Shown here piece by piece: positions 25,594 through 34,197 of a DNA stretch of 64,000 nucleotides. The notes beneath the pieces were generated by a model. That model was not told the DNA's origin, did no database searches, and worked only from the letters and a program-made list of their open reading frames with translations. Position numbers and translations under genes: made by a program. Position 1 is the first letter of the stretch; each line of letters begins with the position of its first letter. Source of the DNA: Selenomonadales bacterium (GTDB lineage: Bacteria; Bacillota; Negativicutes; Sporomusales; UBA7701); the NCBI GenBank assembly GCA_029975165.1, contig JARKPR010000031.1, positions 62,001-126,000 on the forward strand. Reading direction: 5' to 3'.

Positions 25594-26163
25594 ATGAAAA
25601 AATCTCTGGGCGCCAAGATGCTGGCCATGCCCCTGCCGGTGTGGGTGATCGGCAGCTACGGGGCGGACGGCGCTCCCTGTCTGATGACGGCCGCCTGGTG
25701 CGGAGTATGCTGCTCCGAGCCGCCCTGCGTGGCGGTGGCGGTGCGGAAAACGCGGCTGTCGCACGGCAACATTATGGCGCGCCGGGCGTTCACGGCCAAT
25801 GTGCCGGCGGCGCGGTACGCGGCGGCGGTCGACTACATCGGTCTTGTTTCGGGAAAGGACGTCGACAAGTTCCGGGCGGCGGGGCTGACGGCCGTGCGCG
25901 GCGAGCATGTGGACGCCCCGTACGTCGCCGAGTTCCCCGTGGCGCTGGAATGCGCGGTGACGGAAACGGTCGACCTCGGCAGCCACACGCTGTTCGTCGG
26001 CCGGATCGCCGACGCCAAGGCCGACGCGGCGGTGCTCGGCGCCGACGGCCTGCCGGCGCTGGCGCAGGTCGACCCGCTTGTCTGCAGCCCGGCCGACAAG
26101 CAATACTACGCCGTGGGCCGCAGCCTGGGACGGACATACTCCCTGGGGCGTTCGCCGGGGTGA
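25594..26163 (+). CDS. Flavin reductase-like protein
   Basis: A 189-residue FMN-binding split-barrel protein. Its N-terminal PLPVWVIGSYGADGAPCLMTAAWCGVCC is the flavin-binding loop region of the flavoredoxin/flavin reductase family. The C-terminal part VETVDLGSHTLFVGRIADAKAD is also typical. It is the last gene of the 18.2-26.2 kb operon, before a terminator. It may supply reduced flavin or electrons to the operon's chemistry; no partner monooxygenase is present. Confidence 0.85.
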   Translation: MKKSLGAKMLAMPLPVWVIGSYGADGAPCLMTAAWCGVCCSEPPCVAVAVRKTRLSHGNIMARRAFTANVPAARYAAAVDYIGLVSGKDVDKFRAAGLTAVRGEHVDAPYVAEFPVALECAVTETVDLGSHTLFVGRIADAKADAAVLGADGLPALAQVDPLVCSPADKQYYAVGRSLGRTYSLGRSPG

Positions 26164-26189
26164 AGGGAATAGTTGGCGCGACGGACGGA

Positions 26190-26221
26190 GGCCGGCCCTG
26201 GATGACAGGGGCGGCCTTTTT
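26190..26221 (+). terminator. Terminator of the two-importer/radical SAM operon
   Basis: The stem GGCCGGCCCTG / CAGGGGCGGCC with one mismatch and a five-base loop is followed by TTTTT. It isolates the 18.2-26.2 kb operon from the Moco operon. Confidence 0.88.
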
Positions 26222-26242
26222 ATGCGCCGGCCGCACGCTGTG

Positions 26243-26265
26243 CCTTTTTGGGAAAGTCCGTGTCA
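26243..26265. promoter_or_regulatory. Diverged, inverted copy of the shared upstream element (UAS1)
   Basis: CCT-N14-GTGTCA with an internal TTTTG...GAA aligns without gaps to the minus-strand form of the elements at 38616, 41241 and 50051 (16 of 23 positions identical to the 38616 copy). It lies about 85 bp before a sigma-54 promoter, in the opposite orientation to the other copies. Enhancers tolerate inversion, but this copy is the weakest. Confidence 0.45.
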
Positions 26266-26347
26266 AAATGAAAATCGGCGGCGAATTTTTCGCCAGGCCG
26301 GCATGACGTTTACAAGAGGCGCGCCCCTTCCGGCGATGAACGGGTAA

Positions 26348-26363
26348 TGGCACGAATATTGCA
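26348..26363 (+). promoter_or_regulatory. Sigma-54 promoter P1 (molybdenum cofactor operon)
   Basis: TGGCAC-N5-TTGCA gives the -24 GG and -12 GC with the exact 10-bp spacing of sigma-54 promoters. It is 139 bp before moeA. The leader between them is very GC-rich and can form several hairpins, with no terminator-type T-run. I could not match it to a known Moco riboswitch. Confidence 0.8.
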
Positions 26364-26501
26364 GGTACCAGCAGTAAGCATGGCGGTCCGCGGGACGGAG
26401 AAACCACTCGGCCGCCGGCGGGCCGACGGACGGCCGTCATGGCCTGCAAGCATCCGCGCTGCTCGTTCGGCACAGGCGCATAAGAAGGGGGCGAGGATAG
26501 G

Positions 26502-27737
26502 ATGAAGAATAACGTCGCCTTGGAAGAGGCCCAGGACCTGCTGCTGTCGGTGGCGCAACCGGCGCAGGAATGCGAGATACCGCTGTTCGACGCCGTCGGC
26601 CGCGTGTTGAGCCGGGAGATACGGGCGCCCATCCATCTGCCGCCGTTTGACAAGTCGCCGCTGGACGGCTACGCCGTCCGGGCGCTGGACACCGAACGGG
26701 CCACAGCGGCGCAGCCCGTCATCCTTGAGGTGATCGAGGAAGTCGCGGCCGGCCACACGGCCGGGAAAAAGATCACGCCGGGGACGGCCATCAAGGTGAT
26801 GACCGGTTCGCCCATCCCCGCCGGGGCGGACGCGGTGATAAAATACGAGGACGTGAAAAGGACGGGGAAGCTATGTAAGCTGTTCACGCCGCTGCGGCCG
26901 GGAAACAACATCATTCTTGCCGGCGAAGACGTCAAAAAAGGGGAAGCGGTCGCCGGGCGCGGCACGCTTGTTTCACCGGCCCTCGTGGGGCTTATCGGCG
27001 CCCTCGGCTACGCCGAGGCGGCCGTCTTCAACAAGGTCAAAATTGCGGTCATCAGCACCGGGGACGAACTGGTAGACTGCTCCCAGAAGCTGCAGCCGGG
27101 CAAAATCTACAACAGCAACCTGCCCAGCCTGGTGGCGGCCTGCCTCAAGCTGGGCGCGCAGATCACCGCCCTCGGCAACGTGCCGGACGAACTGGAGTCG
27201 ATCGCCGACATCGTGGCCCTGGGCCTGGCGGATGCCGACATCGTCATCACCACCGGCGGCGTATCGGTGGGCGACTACGACGTCGTGCCCGATGCGCTCG
27301 CGCGGCTAGGGGTCTACATCATCTACCGGGGCGTCGACATGAAGCCCGGGTCGCCGGTCGTCGCCGGCACGAAGGACGGCAAATTCATCATCTGCCTCTC
27401 GGGGAACCCGGCGGCGGCGCTCATCACGTTCGAGCTGATCGCCGTGCCGCTGATCAAGAAAAAGATGGGACTGGTTAATTATCTGCCGGCCAGGGTCGGG
27501 GCGGTCATGAGCGACGGTTTCGCCAAGCCCAGCCCGCAGAGGCGCTTCCTGCGCGGCCGTTTCCATGTTTCCGAGGAAGGGAAGAACTACGTCGACCTGA
27601 CCGGTGAGCAGAGCAACGGCGTACTAAAATCGCTCGTCAACTGCAACGCTTACATCGACGTGCCGGCCGGCAGCGGCCGGATCGCCGCCGGGCAGGACGT
27701 GTCGGTGCTGATCGTCGGCGATGTCTTCGCGCGGTAA
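26502..27737 (+). CDS. moeA: Molybdopterin molybdenumtransferase MoeA
   Basis: A 411-residue protein with the four MoeA domains. An N-terminal linker segment contains PLFDAVGRVLSREIRAPIHLPPFDKSPLDGYAV. The MPT-binding domain has STGDELV, GKIYNSNLPSL, TTGGVSVGDYDVV and CLSGNPAAALITFE. It inserts molybdate (or tungstate) into adenylated molybdopterin. First gene of a ten-gene operon under a sigma-54 promoter, which ties cofactor supply to the molybdoenzymes at 42-53 kb. Confidence 0.95.
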   Translation: MKNNVALEEAQDLLLSVAQPAQECEIPLFDAVGRVLSREIRAPIHLPPFDKSPLDGYAVRALDTERATAAQPVILEVIEEVAAGHTAGKKITPGTAIKVMTGSPIPAGADAVIKYEDVKRTGKLCKLFTPLRPGNNIILAGEDVKKGEAVAGRGTLVSPALVGLIGALGYAEAAVFNKVKIAVISTGDELVDCSQKLQPGKIYNSNLPSLVAACLKLGAQITALGNVPDELESIADIVALGLADADIVITTGGVSVGDYDVVPDALARLGVYIIYRGVDMKPGSPVVAGTKDGKFIICLSGNPAAALITFELIAVPLIKKKMGLVNYLPARVGAVMSDGFAKPSPQRRFLRGRFHVSEEGKNYVDLTGEQSNGVLKSLVNCNAYIDVPAGSGRIAAGQDVSVLIVGDVFAR

Positions 27738-27770
27738 CCGGCTGAAAGCAGCCTGTCTGGGGGTGGTCAT

Positions 27771-28400
27771 ATGGCGGTCAGCGGCATAATCCTCGCCGGC
27801 GGACGCAGCTCGCGGATGGGGCGGGACAAAACGCTGCTGCTGTTGCAAAACGAGACGCTCATCGCCCGCACGGTCAACGAACTGCGGCATGTCGCCGACG
27901 AGATCATCATCGCCAGCAACGCGACAGCCAAGTACGGCCTCGGCGGCGTCCGCGAAGTCCCGGACGTATTCCCGGGCATGGGGCCGCTCGGCGGCATATA
28001 CGCCGGCCTGGCGGCGGCGAAGTACGACGACGCGTTCGTCGTCGCCGGCGATATGCCGTTTTTCACCGCCGAGCTGGCGGCGTACCTGCTAGGCCGCAAA
28101 ACCGGCCACGACGCCGTCGTGCCGCGGGTGGACGGGAACTGGGAGCCGCTGTCCGCCGTCTATACGCGTGCTTGCCTCGGCCCGATCGATTATTGCCTGC
28201 GGGCCGGGATCAAAAAGGTTTTCCGCTTTTATCCGGCAGTGAACGTCCTGGCGGTCGACGGCGGGGAATTGATCGCGGCCGGGCTGCCGGCCGACATGTT
28301 TTACAACCTCAACGCCCCCGAGGATCTTGCCGCCCTGAGCGCGAAAACCGGCCGGAGCGGCTATCCGCAGGGGGCAGCATCCGGCCTGACGGACAGATAA
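27771..28400 (+). CDS. mobA: Molybdenum cofactor guanylyltransferase MobA
   Basis: A 209-residue nucleotidyltransferase. The N-terminal GIILAGGRSSRMGRDKTLLLL is the GTP-binding signature, and VVAGDMPFF carries the metal-binding aspartate. PRVDGNWEPLSAVYTRACL and FYNLNAPEDLA are typical of MobA. It makes the bis-MGD form required by DMSO-reductase-family enzymes, three of which are encoded downstream in the window. It lies 33 bp after moeA. Confidence 0.93.
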   Translation: MAVSGIILAGGRSSRMGRDKTLLLLQNETLIARTVNELRHVADEIIIASNATAKYGLGGVREVPDVFPGMGPLGGIYAGLAAAKYDDAFVVAGDMPFFTAELAAYLLGRKTGHDAVVPRVDGNWEPLSAVYTRACLGPIDYCLRAGIKKVFRFYPAVNVLAVDGGELIAAGLPADMFYNLNAPEDLAALSAKTGRSGYPQGAASGLTDR

Positions 28401-28423
28401 TCAAACCTGGAGGTAAGTTATTC

Positions 28424-29245
28424 ATGCGCAATACCATCATCGTCTTCAGCAAAGTCCCCAAAGCGGGCGAGACCAAGACAAGGCTCACGACGAAGCGGGA
28501 CGGCATCCTGACGCCGGAGGAGGCGAAGGAGCTTTACGAGGGCTGTGTGCTCGACGTCATCAACGCCTGTATCGCCGCCGACTGCGGCGACGTGCGGATC
28601 TGCTACAACCGCGGCGGGGACCGGGAGTATTTCGACAAGTTCCTCAGCCGCGTCGCCGGCCGCGAGCATATCAAGGAAGTGTTCTGCGACGCCGGCGGCA
28701 CGTTCGACGAATGCATGCAACACGCCGTCGACCACATCTTCAAGCATGCCGGCGGGCGGCTGGCCGACAACATGTTCATCGTCGGCGGCGACCTGCCGAC
28801 GCTGCAGCCGGCGATCATCCGCGACGCGGCCGGCAAGCTGGCCAGGCTGGCCATGAGCGACGCCGGGAGAGCGGCGGGCACGGACAAAAGCGCGCCGGTC
28901 GGCGCCGCCCTCGTCGAAGGGGCATGCCAGGAAGGCGGCTTTTCGCTCATCGGCTACACCTACAATACACCGTTCGAATTCGACAAGGTCTTCTACAACA
29001 AGGAAGGCGTCACCGCGCTCGACATGGCGCTGGCCAAGGCCCGCGACCGCAACATCCCGTTCGGCTGCGTGGCCATGGTGCCCGACGTCGACATCCCGGT
29101 CGACCTGGCGGGAATGATCCCATGCGTGCGCGCCATCCAGCTGGCGGCCCGCTACGACGACGCGATCATGCTGCCGGTCAATACCATCAAGGTGCTAGAC
29201 GAAATCGGCCTCGAAGCCACGGCGCCGCCGTCGCCCCAGAGCTGA
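28424..29245 (+). CDS. DUF2064 / TIGR04282-type glycosyltransferase-like protein
   Basis: A 273-residue GT-A-fold protein. NTIIVFSKVPKAGETKTRLTT and FIVGGDLPTLQPAIIRDAAGKL are the DUF2064 hallmarks. The family is annotated as an arsenosugar-pathway glycosyltransferase (TIGR04282), but many members have no arsenic context. It is longer than most relatives because of an extra C-terminal segment of about 50 residues (VPDVDIPVDLAGMIPCVRAIQLAAR). Being inside the Moco operon, it may instead handle a nucleotide or pterin. ATG follows GGAGGTAAG. Confidence 0.7.
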   Translation: MRNTIIVFSKVPKAGETKTRLTTKRDGILTPEEAKELYEGCVLDVINACIAADCGDVRICYNRGGDREYFDKFLSRVAGREHIKEVFCDAGGTFDECMQHAVDHIFKHAGGRLADNMFIVGGDLPTLQPAIIRDAAGKLARLAMSDAGRAAGTDKSAPVGAALVEGACQEGGFSLIGYTYNTPFEFDKVFYNKEGVTALDMALAKARDRNIPFGCVAMVPDVDIPVDLAGMIPCVRAIQLAARYDDAIMLPVNTIKVLDEIGLEATAPPSPQS

Positions 29246-29289
29246 CGGGACGTTAGCCGCGAGTCGCGTTCTGAGAAAGGTACGGCACG

Positions 29290-30381
29290 ATGGAAAACAA
29301 AACAGCGGCGATAGCCGACAAGTGCCGCGAATGCGGCTTATGCAACGAAGCGTGCCTGTTGCTGGCCGAGCTGGGCGAGTCGCCCAAACGCTTGGCCGCG
29401 CGGGGCGTAGTGCCCTGGGAGGCTTTCAGCTGCACGCTGTGCGGCGGCTGCGAGGCCGTCTGCCCCGCGGGGCTAAGCCCCATGGAGCTGTTCGCCGCCG
29501 GGCGGCGGGCGGCGGCGAAAGGCAACCTTGACGATTACCGCTACCTTTTCCCCGACCGCGCGAACAACCTGATGAACGTCTACCGCCGCTACAGCGGCAT
29601 CGATTACAGCGACCTCGCGCCGCCGGGCGAGACCGCCAGCGCCTTTTTCCCCGGCTGTACCATGCTGACCTACGCGCCCGACCTGACCCGCGAAGTGTTC
29701 GCCCGGCTCCGGGACGCGGGCGGCTGCGGCGGCCTGATCGGCGAATGCTGCGGCAAGCCGCTCGCCCAGCTGGGGCTGGCGCCGCGGGCCGACGCCACGG
29801 CCGCCGGGCTGCTGGCCCGCCTTAAAGCCCTGTCGGTCCGCGAGCTTGTCGTCGCCTGCCCGGGCTGCTACTACGAGCTCAGGTCCCTCCTCCGGCCGGC
29901 GGGCATCGGCCTGCGGACGGTCTACGAGGCGCTCGGCGACAGGCTGGCCGGGGCGGCCGGCGGCAAACTGTGCACCGTCCACGATTCCTGCCCCGACAGG
30001 TTCGAGGGGCTGTTCGGCCGCCAAGTGCGCGGCCTGCTGGCCAAAGGCGGTTTCGGCCTCGTCGAGATGGAACACAGCCGAAAAAGCACCATCTGCTGCG
30101 GCAGCGGCGGGATGATTTCCCATTTCCGGCCCGACCGCACGGCCGAACTGGTCACGGCCCGGCTGGAGGAAGCGCGGGCGACGGGCGCCGGCGTCCTCGT
30201 CAGCTACTGCCTGAGCTGTACGCTGAAATTCGCCGCCGCCGCGGACGGGATAGCCGCGGAGCACGCGCTCAGCCTCCTGCTGGGACGGCGCGAGGATTTC
30301 GCCGCCGCCAGGAAGAAGGCGGCCGCCATGCTGGAAGGCCCGCAGGGCGCCGCGCTCTGGGCGGAAATAATGGCCGACTGA
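29290..30381 (+). CDS. Fe-S oxidoreductase with two 4Fe-4S motifs and two CCG domains
   Basis: A 363-residue HdrB/GlpC/LutA-like protein. The N-terminus has two CxxCxxCxxxC motifs (CRECGLCNEAC near residue 14 and CTLCGGCEAVC near 50). Residues about 115-205 and 230-330 form two cysteine-rich CCG domains (GECCGKPLAQLG, ACPGCYYEL, then TICCGSGGMI, SYCLSCTL). Such proteins pass electrons between ferredoxin, quinone or thiol partners. It could be an electron carrier for the molybdoenzyme regulon; partner not shown. Confidence 0.85.
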   Translation: MENKTAAIADKCRECGLCNEACLLLAELGESPKRLAARGVVPWEAFSCTLCGGCEAVCPAGLSPMELFAAGRRAAAKGNLDDYRYLFPDRANNLMNVYRRYSGIDYSDLAPPGETASAFFPGCTMLTYAPDLTREVFARLRDAGGCGGLIGECCGKPLAQLGLAPRADATAAGLLARLKALSVRELVVACPGCYYELRSLLRPAGIGLRTVYEALGDRLAGAAGGKLCTVHDSCPDRFEGLFGRQVRGLLAKGGFGLVEMEHSRKSTICCGSGGMISHFRPDRTAELVTARLEEARATGAGVLVSYCLSCTLKFAAAADGIAAEHALSLLLGRREDFAAARKKAAAMLEGPQGAALWAEIMAD

Positions 30382-30408
30382 CCCGAACGCGAGAGGAGAT
30401 TGCCAACA

Positions 30409-31371
30409 ATGCAGAATATGAAGCTTGCCGAAGCCTTGCAGCGAACCCTCACCCTCCGCTGGTCGCCGGTGGCCGTCAGGCTGCTGCGCCCCGGCGAACA
30501 GGTCCCCGACGGGGTGGTCGAACCGGCGAACCGCATTAGGCACTGCCAGTCCATCACCGCCGCCCGGCGGGGCAACTGCATGGTCATCCCGCCCCGCAAG
30601 CACGCCTGCCCCGACGGGGCCGGCATCATGGGGCTGATAACCATGTCGGCCAAGCTGCGGTCCGGCGACCTGTACCTGCTGTTCAAGAAGCTGCCCCACA
30701 TCGAGTGCGCCCGCAAGATGATCGCCTCCCGCGAGGAGTTCGCCCCCGGTACCTATACCGCCACCCTGGTCGCCCCGCTGGAAAAGGCGGCGTTCGCGCC
30801 CGACGTGGTGATCTTCACCCTGCTGCCGGAACAGGCGATGTGGCTGTGCTGCGCCGCCACCTACGGCAGCGGCGAGCGGCAGGTGTTTCACACCTCCGGC
30901 TACAACTCCACCTGCGCCGACCTCACCGTGCAGGTGATGAAGACCCAGCAGATGAACATTTCCTTCGGCTGCTACGGCGCCAGAGCCTCCTCCGACGTCG
31001 CCGACGCCGAAGTCTACCTGTCGATCCCCTACAGGCAGCTGCCCGCCCTGATCGCCTCGCTGGAAAAGCTGGCGGCCAAGAGCATTCCCGAAGCGCGGCG
31101 CCGCCTGTACATGCCGCCGGTGATCGACAGCGTCGCCCGGCCCGGCCAGGAGAGCGAAGAGCGGGTCGAGATCATCATCGACACGGCGCGATGTAACGGC
31201 TGCGGGCTGTGCGCGGCCTTCTGCCCGGAAAGCGTCCTCGAGACCGGGGAAACGGACGGGGCCGAAAAAGCCCGCGTGATCGCCGGCGAGAAATGCTGCG
31301 CCTGCTACACCTGCGTCGGCCAGTGCCCGCGGCAGGCCATCCAGCTCAAACCGGCCCGCCGCGATTTTTAA
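30409..31371 (+). CDS. DUF169 protein with C-terminal 2[4Fe-4S] ferredoxin domain
   Basis: A 320-residue protein. Residues about 1-235 match DUF169 (WSPVAVRLLRPGEQVPDGV, then CMVIPPRKHACPDGAGIMGL and ISFGCYGARASSDVADAEVYLSIPY). Residues about 250-315 hold two clusters (CNGCGLCAAFCPE and CCACYTCVGQCPRQ). DUF169 has no known activity. I use ATG 30409, nine bases after GAGGAGA. Its position after the CCG-domain protein suggests the two form an electron-transfer pair. Confidence 0.82.
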   Translation: MQNMKLAEALQRTLTLRWSPVAVRLLRPGEQVPDGVVEPANRIRHCQSITAARRGNCMVIPPRKHACPDGAGIMGLITMSAKLRSGDLYLLFKKLPHIECARKMIASREEFAPGTYTATLVAPLEKAAFAPDVVIFTLLPEQAMWLCCAATYGSGERQVFHTSGYNSTCADLTVQVMKTQQMNISFGCYGARASSDVADAEVYLSIPYRQLPALIASLEKLAAKSIPEARRRLYMPPVIDSVARPGQESEERVEIIIDTARCNGCGLCAAFCPESVLETGETDGAEKARVIAGEKCCACYTCVGQCPRQAIQLKPARRDF

Positions 31372-31393
31372 ACCGCTTACAGGGAGCGACGAA

Positions 31394-31894
31394 ATGGAAC
31401 GACTGAGCACCGTCACCTTTGCCAAACCGGCCGACGAAGGGGAACTTTACGACATCCTGGCCGACACCGACATGGGGCTCGCCGGCGATATCGGGGAACA
31501 CATCGTCCTCCGGGAAGGGGCCGCCATCCGCGCGGGCGGCAGGCTGTACCAGGCGGACGAAGCGCTGTTCCACCTGATGGTGTTCGCGGTGGCCGGGGAT
31601 GAACGCGGCCGGGGCACGGGCCGCCGCTTCCTGCGCGCCCTCACCGCCGGCCCATGGCTGCACTGCCGCGGCGGGGTGGAGCCGCCGGGCGGTTCGTACC
31701 GGATAACCACCATGGCCAAAGGCTCGGCAACGGGGTTTTACGCGCGGGCCGGTTTCCGGCCCTGCAAGGCCGCGCAGCTGCCGGCGCTGTTCGCCGGGCA
31801 GTGCGAGGGGTGCCCCGACCGGGAGGAGTGCGGCCCGGTGCCGATGGTTTACACGGGCTCGTCCCGCGAGCTGCCGGAAAGGGGTAGGGACTGA
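31394..31894 (+). CDS. GNAT-like acetyltransferase with Cys-rich tail
   Basis: A 166-residue protein. GDERGRGTGRRFLRAL is the acetyl-CoA pyrophosphate-binding loop, and TGFYARAGFRPC is the late GNAT strand-helix. A C-terminal CEGCPDREEC group could bind zinc or Fe-S, which is unusual for a GNAT. Its stop overlaps the next start by one base (TGATG). Substrate unknown. Confidence 0.65.
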   Translation: MERLSTVTFAKPADEGELYDILADTDMGLAGDIGEHIVLREGAAIRAGGRLYQADEALFHLMVFAVAGDERGRGTGRRFLRALTAGPWLHCRGGVEPPGGSYRITTMAKGSATGFYARAGFRPCKAAQLPALFAGQCEGCPDREECGPVPMVYTGSSRELPERGRD

Positions 31895-32688
31895 TGACAG
31901 CTTTCTTCAAAATAATGGGCAGCGGCGCGGGACCGGGGACGCCGTCCTTTTTCTGCGATTGCCCGGGCTGCCGGGAGGCCCGGGAGAACCCGGCCTGCGT
32001 CCGGACGCGCAGCGGCGCGTTCATCGCCGCCGGGCAGCGCAACATCCTCGTCGACACGCCGCCCGACGTCAGGGCGCAACTCATCAGGGAGCGAATAACA
32101 GGCATCGACGACATTTTCCTCACCCATTGGCACTACGACCACTTCGGCGGCCTGGGCGAACTGGAGTATTACGTGAAGCTGGCCCGCAAAGAGCGGCTGA
32201 CGCTGTATCTGCCGCCCAGCGCCGTGGAGCGGTTTGCCGCCGCCTTCCCCAACCTGGGGGGCATTTTCCAGGTCATCTCTTGGGAATTCAACCGCAGCTA
32301 CCTGTTCGACGGCCTGACCGTCACGCCGCTGGCCGCCAACCACGGGATCGAAACCGCCGGCTTCCTGGTGGCGACGCCCCGGGCGCGGCTGGCGTACTTC
32401 CCCGATACGGCCGGCCTGCCGGCGGACACGGCCCGGCTAGTCGAAGGGGTCGACTGGCTGGTCTGCGACGCCACCTTCTACGGCGAGAACTGGTACCCGG
32501 ACACCCATATGTCGGCGGCCGAGGCGATAAACCTCGGCCGGCAGGTGAAGGCCGGCAACACCGTCCTCACCCACCTGTCCATCCACTACAGCCAGCCGGT
32601 CACCAGCCGGGAGCTGGCGGCGTACGCGGCGCAGCATCCGGGAGTGTCGGTCGCCTGCGACGGTATGGCCTTCGCTTTGCCGGGCTAG
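31894..32688 (+). CDS. MBL-fold metallo-hydrolase, PhnP-like
   Basis: A 264-residue beta-lactamase-fold protein. FCDCPGCREAR near residue 13 matches the zinc-binding cysteines of PhnP phosphodiesterases. THWHYDHFGGLGEL is the HxHxDH metal motif. Later ligands are in AANHGIET, YFPDTAG and THLSIHY. Likely a cyclic phosphodiesterase or related hydrolase; in this operon, action on a pterin phosphate intermediate is possible but unproven. Confidence 0.85.
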   Translation: MTAFFKIMGSGAGPGTPSFFCDCPGCREARENPACVRTRSGAFIAAGQRNILVDTPPDVRAQLIRERITGIDDIFLTHWHYDHFGGLGELEYYVKLARKERLTLYLPPSAVERFAAAFPNLGGIFQVISWEFNRSYLFDGLTVTPLAANHGIETAGFLVATPRARLAYFPDTAGLPADTARLVEGVDWLVCDATFYGENWYPDTHMSAAEAINLGRQVKAGNTVLTHLSIHYSQPVTSRELAAYAAQHPGVSVACDGMAFALPG

Positions 32689-32713
32689 AGCGCGAGAGAA
32701 GGAGAGGATAGGA

Positions 32714-33694
32714 ATGCTTGACGGATATGGCCGCAACATAAGCTACCTGCGCATATCGGTGACCGACCGCTGCAACTTCCGCTGCGTCTACTGCATGCCG
32801 CCGCAGGGCCGGGAATGGCTCGACCACGCCGACATCCTCACCTACGAGGAACTGCTGCGGCTGATAAAAGTCTGGAACGGCGAAGGCGTCACCAAGCTCC
32901 GCCTGACCGGCGGCGAGCCGCTGGTCAGGAAAGGGCTCGTCGCTTTCATCGCCGCCGTCAAGGCCCAAGGGGGGATCGAAGACATCTCCCTGACCACGAA
33001 CGGCAGCCTGCTGCCGCCGCTGGCCCACGACCTCAAAGCCGCCGGCCTCGGCCGCGTCAACATAAGCCTTGATACCATAAACCCGCTCCGTTTCGCCAAA
33101 CTTACCACCTGCGGACGGCTGGAGGACACCCTCAAAGGCGTGGAAAGCGCGATGGTGGCCGGCCTGTCGCCGGTCAAGCTCAACGTCGTGCTGACCGAGG
33201 CGCTGACCATGAAAGACCTGGCCTTCTTCGCCGAGCTCGTCTACAATTACCCGATCGCCGTGCGCTTCATCGAATACATGCCGATCGGCGGCGCGGGCGA
33301 GAGCCGCGCTCCGGACATCGCCACGGTCAGGAAACTGCTCGACCAGGCGGGGCGGGCGATGCTCAAACCGGCCGGGCCCGTGCGAGGCAACGGGCCGGCG
33401 AAGTATTACCGGTTCCCCAAGGCGCAGGGCGCCTTCGGCTTCATAACGCCGATCTCCGAGCATTTCTGCGGCGTCTGCAACCGCCTGCGGCTGACCGCCG
33501 ACGGCAAGCTGCGGCCCTGCCTGCTGTCGGACAAAGAGATCGACATCAAAACGCCCCTCAGGAGCGGCGCGAGCGACCGCGAACTCGTGGCCCTCTTCCG
33601 CGCCGCCGTCGCGGCAAAACCCGAAGGCCACACCCTCTGTCGGGCCAGCGGCTTCCCCGATTTCGGGCGGAGCATGTCGCAGATCGGCGGCTGA
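32714..33694 (+). CDS. moaA: GTP 3',8-cyclase MoaA
   Basis: A 326-residue radical SAM enzyme with the N-terminal cluster motif CNFRCVYCMPPQG and the C-terminal cluster motif HFCGVCNRLRLTADGKLRPC. The TGGEPLVRKGL SAM-binding stretch is also present. It starts molybdopterin synthesis from GTP. The C-terminal GG pair of MoaA is present in SQIGG. moaC, moaD and moaE are not in the window, so the pathway must be completed elsewhere. Confidence 0.95.
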   Translation: MLDGYGRNISYLRISVTDRCNFRCVYCMPPQGREWLDHADILTYEELLRLIKVWNGEGVTKLRLTGGEPLVRKGLVAFIAAVKAQGGIEDISLTTNGSLLPPLAHDLKAAGLGRVNISLDTINPLRFAKLTTCGRLEDTLKGVESAMVAGLSPVKLNVVLTEALTMKDLAFFAELVYNYPIAVRFIEYMPIGGAGESRAPDIATVRKLLDQAGRAMLKPAGPVRGNGPAKYYRFPKAQGAFGFITPISEHFCGVCNRLRLTADGKLRPCLLSDKEIDIKTPLRSGASDRELVALFRAAVAAKPEGHTLCRASGFPDFGRSMSQIGG

Positions 33695-33722
33695 CTACGC
33701 CGCGGAAAAGGAGACAAGGAAA

Positions 33723-34157
33723 ATGCGAGGAAAGATTATTGCCGTATGCACCAGCGCCAATAAAGGGGAACGCAAGAAAAACGTCGGCAGCGCCCGGCTG
33801 CTGGCCGATCTCGGCATCGAGGGCGACGCCCACGCCGGGTTCGCCCACCGCCAGGTCAGCCTGCTGGCCATCGAAAGCATCGAAAAAATGCGCCAGGCAG
33901 GGCTGGACGTCAATCCGGGCGATTTCGCCGAGAATTTGACGACCGCGGACCTGGTGCTGCCGGAACTGCCGATCGGCACGCGCCTGCAGATCGGCGACGC
34001 GGTGCTCAAAGTCAGCCAGATCGGCAAGGAGTGCCACCAGCGGTGCGCGATATACTACCAGGCCGGCGACTGCGTGATGCCCAAGGAAGGCATCTTCGCC
34101 ACCGTGGTCACAGGCGGCACGGTGAGCGCGGGCGATACCGTCAGCGTTATCGATTAA
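33723..34157 (+). CDS. MOSC-domain protein
   Basis: A 144-residue single-domain MOSC protein. LADLGIEGDAHAGFAHRQVSLLAIESI and ENLTTADLVLPELPIGTRLQIGDAVLKVSQIGKEC are the family core, with the conserved cysteine in KECHQRC. Short MOSC proteins are found with MoaA/MoaC in anaerobes and probably handle a sulfurated cofactor. It sits 28 bp after moaA. Confidence 0.9.
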   Translation: MRGKIIAVCTSANKGERKKNVGSARLLADLGIEGDAHAGFAHRQVSLLAIESIEKMRQAGLDVNPGDFAENLTTADLVLPELPIGTRLQIGDAVLKVSQIGKECHQRCAIYYQAGDCVMPKEGIFATVVTGGTVSAGDTVSVID

Positions 34158-34197
34158 TTCCTCAACAGCGGCGGCGGCCGGAAGGGGAGGAGCGGCG

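Noticed and set aside
29473-31425. 650-codon minus-strand open frame
   Set aside because: It covers two clear plus-strand Fe-S genes and shows no motif or ribosome site.
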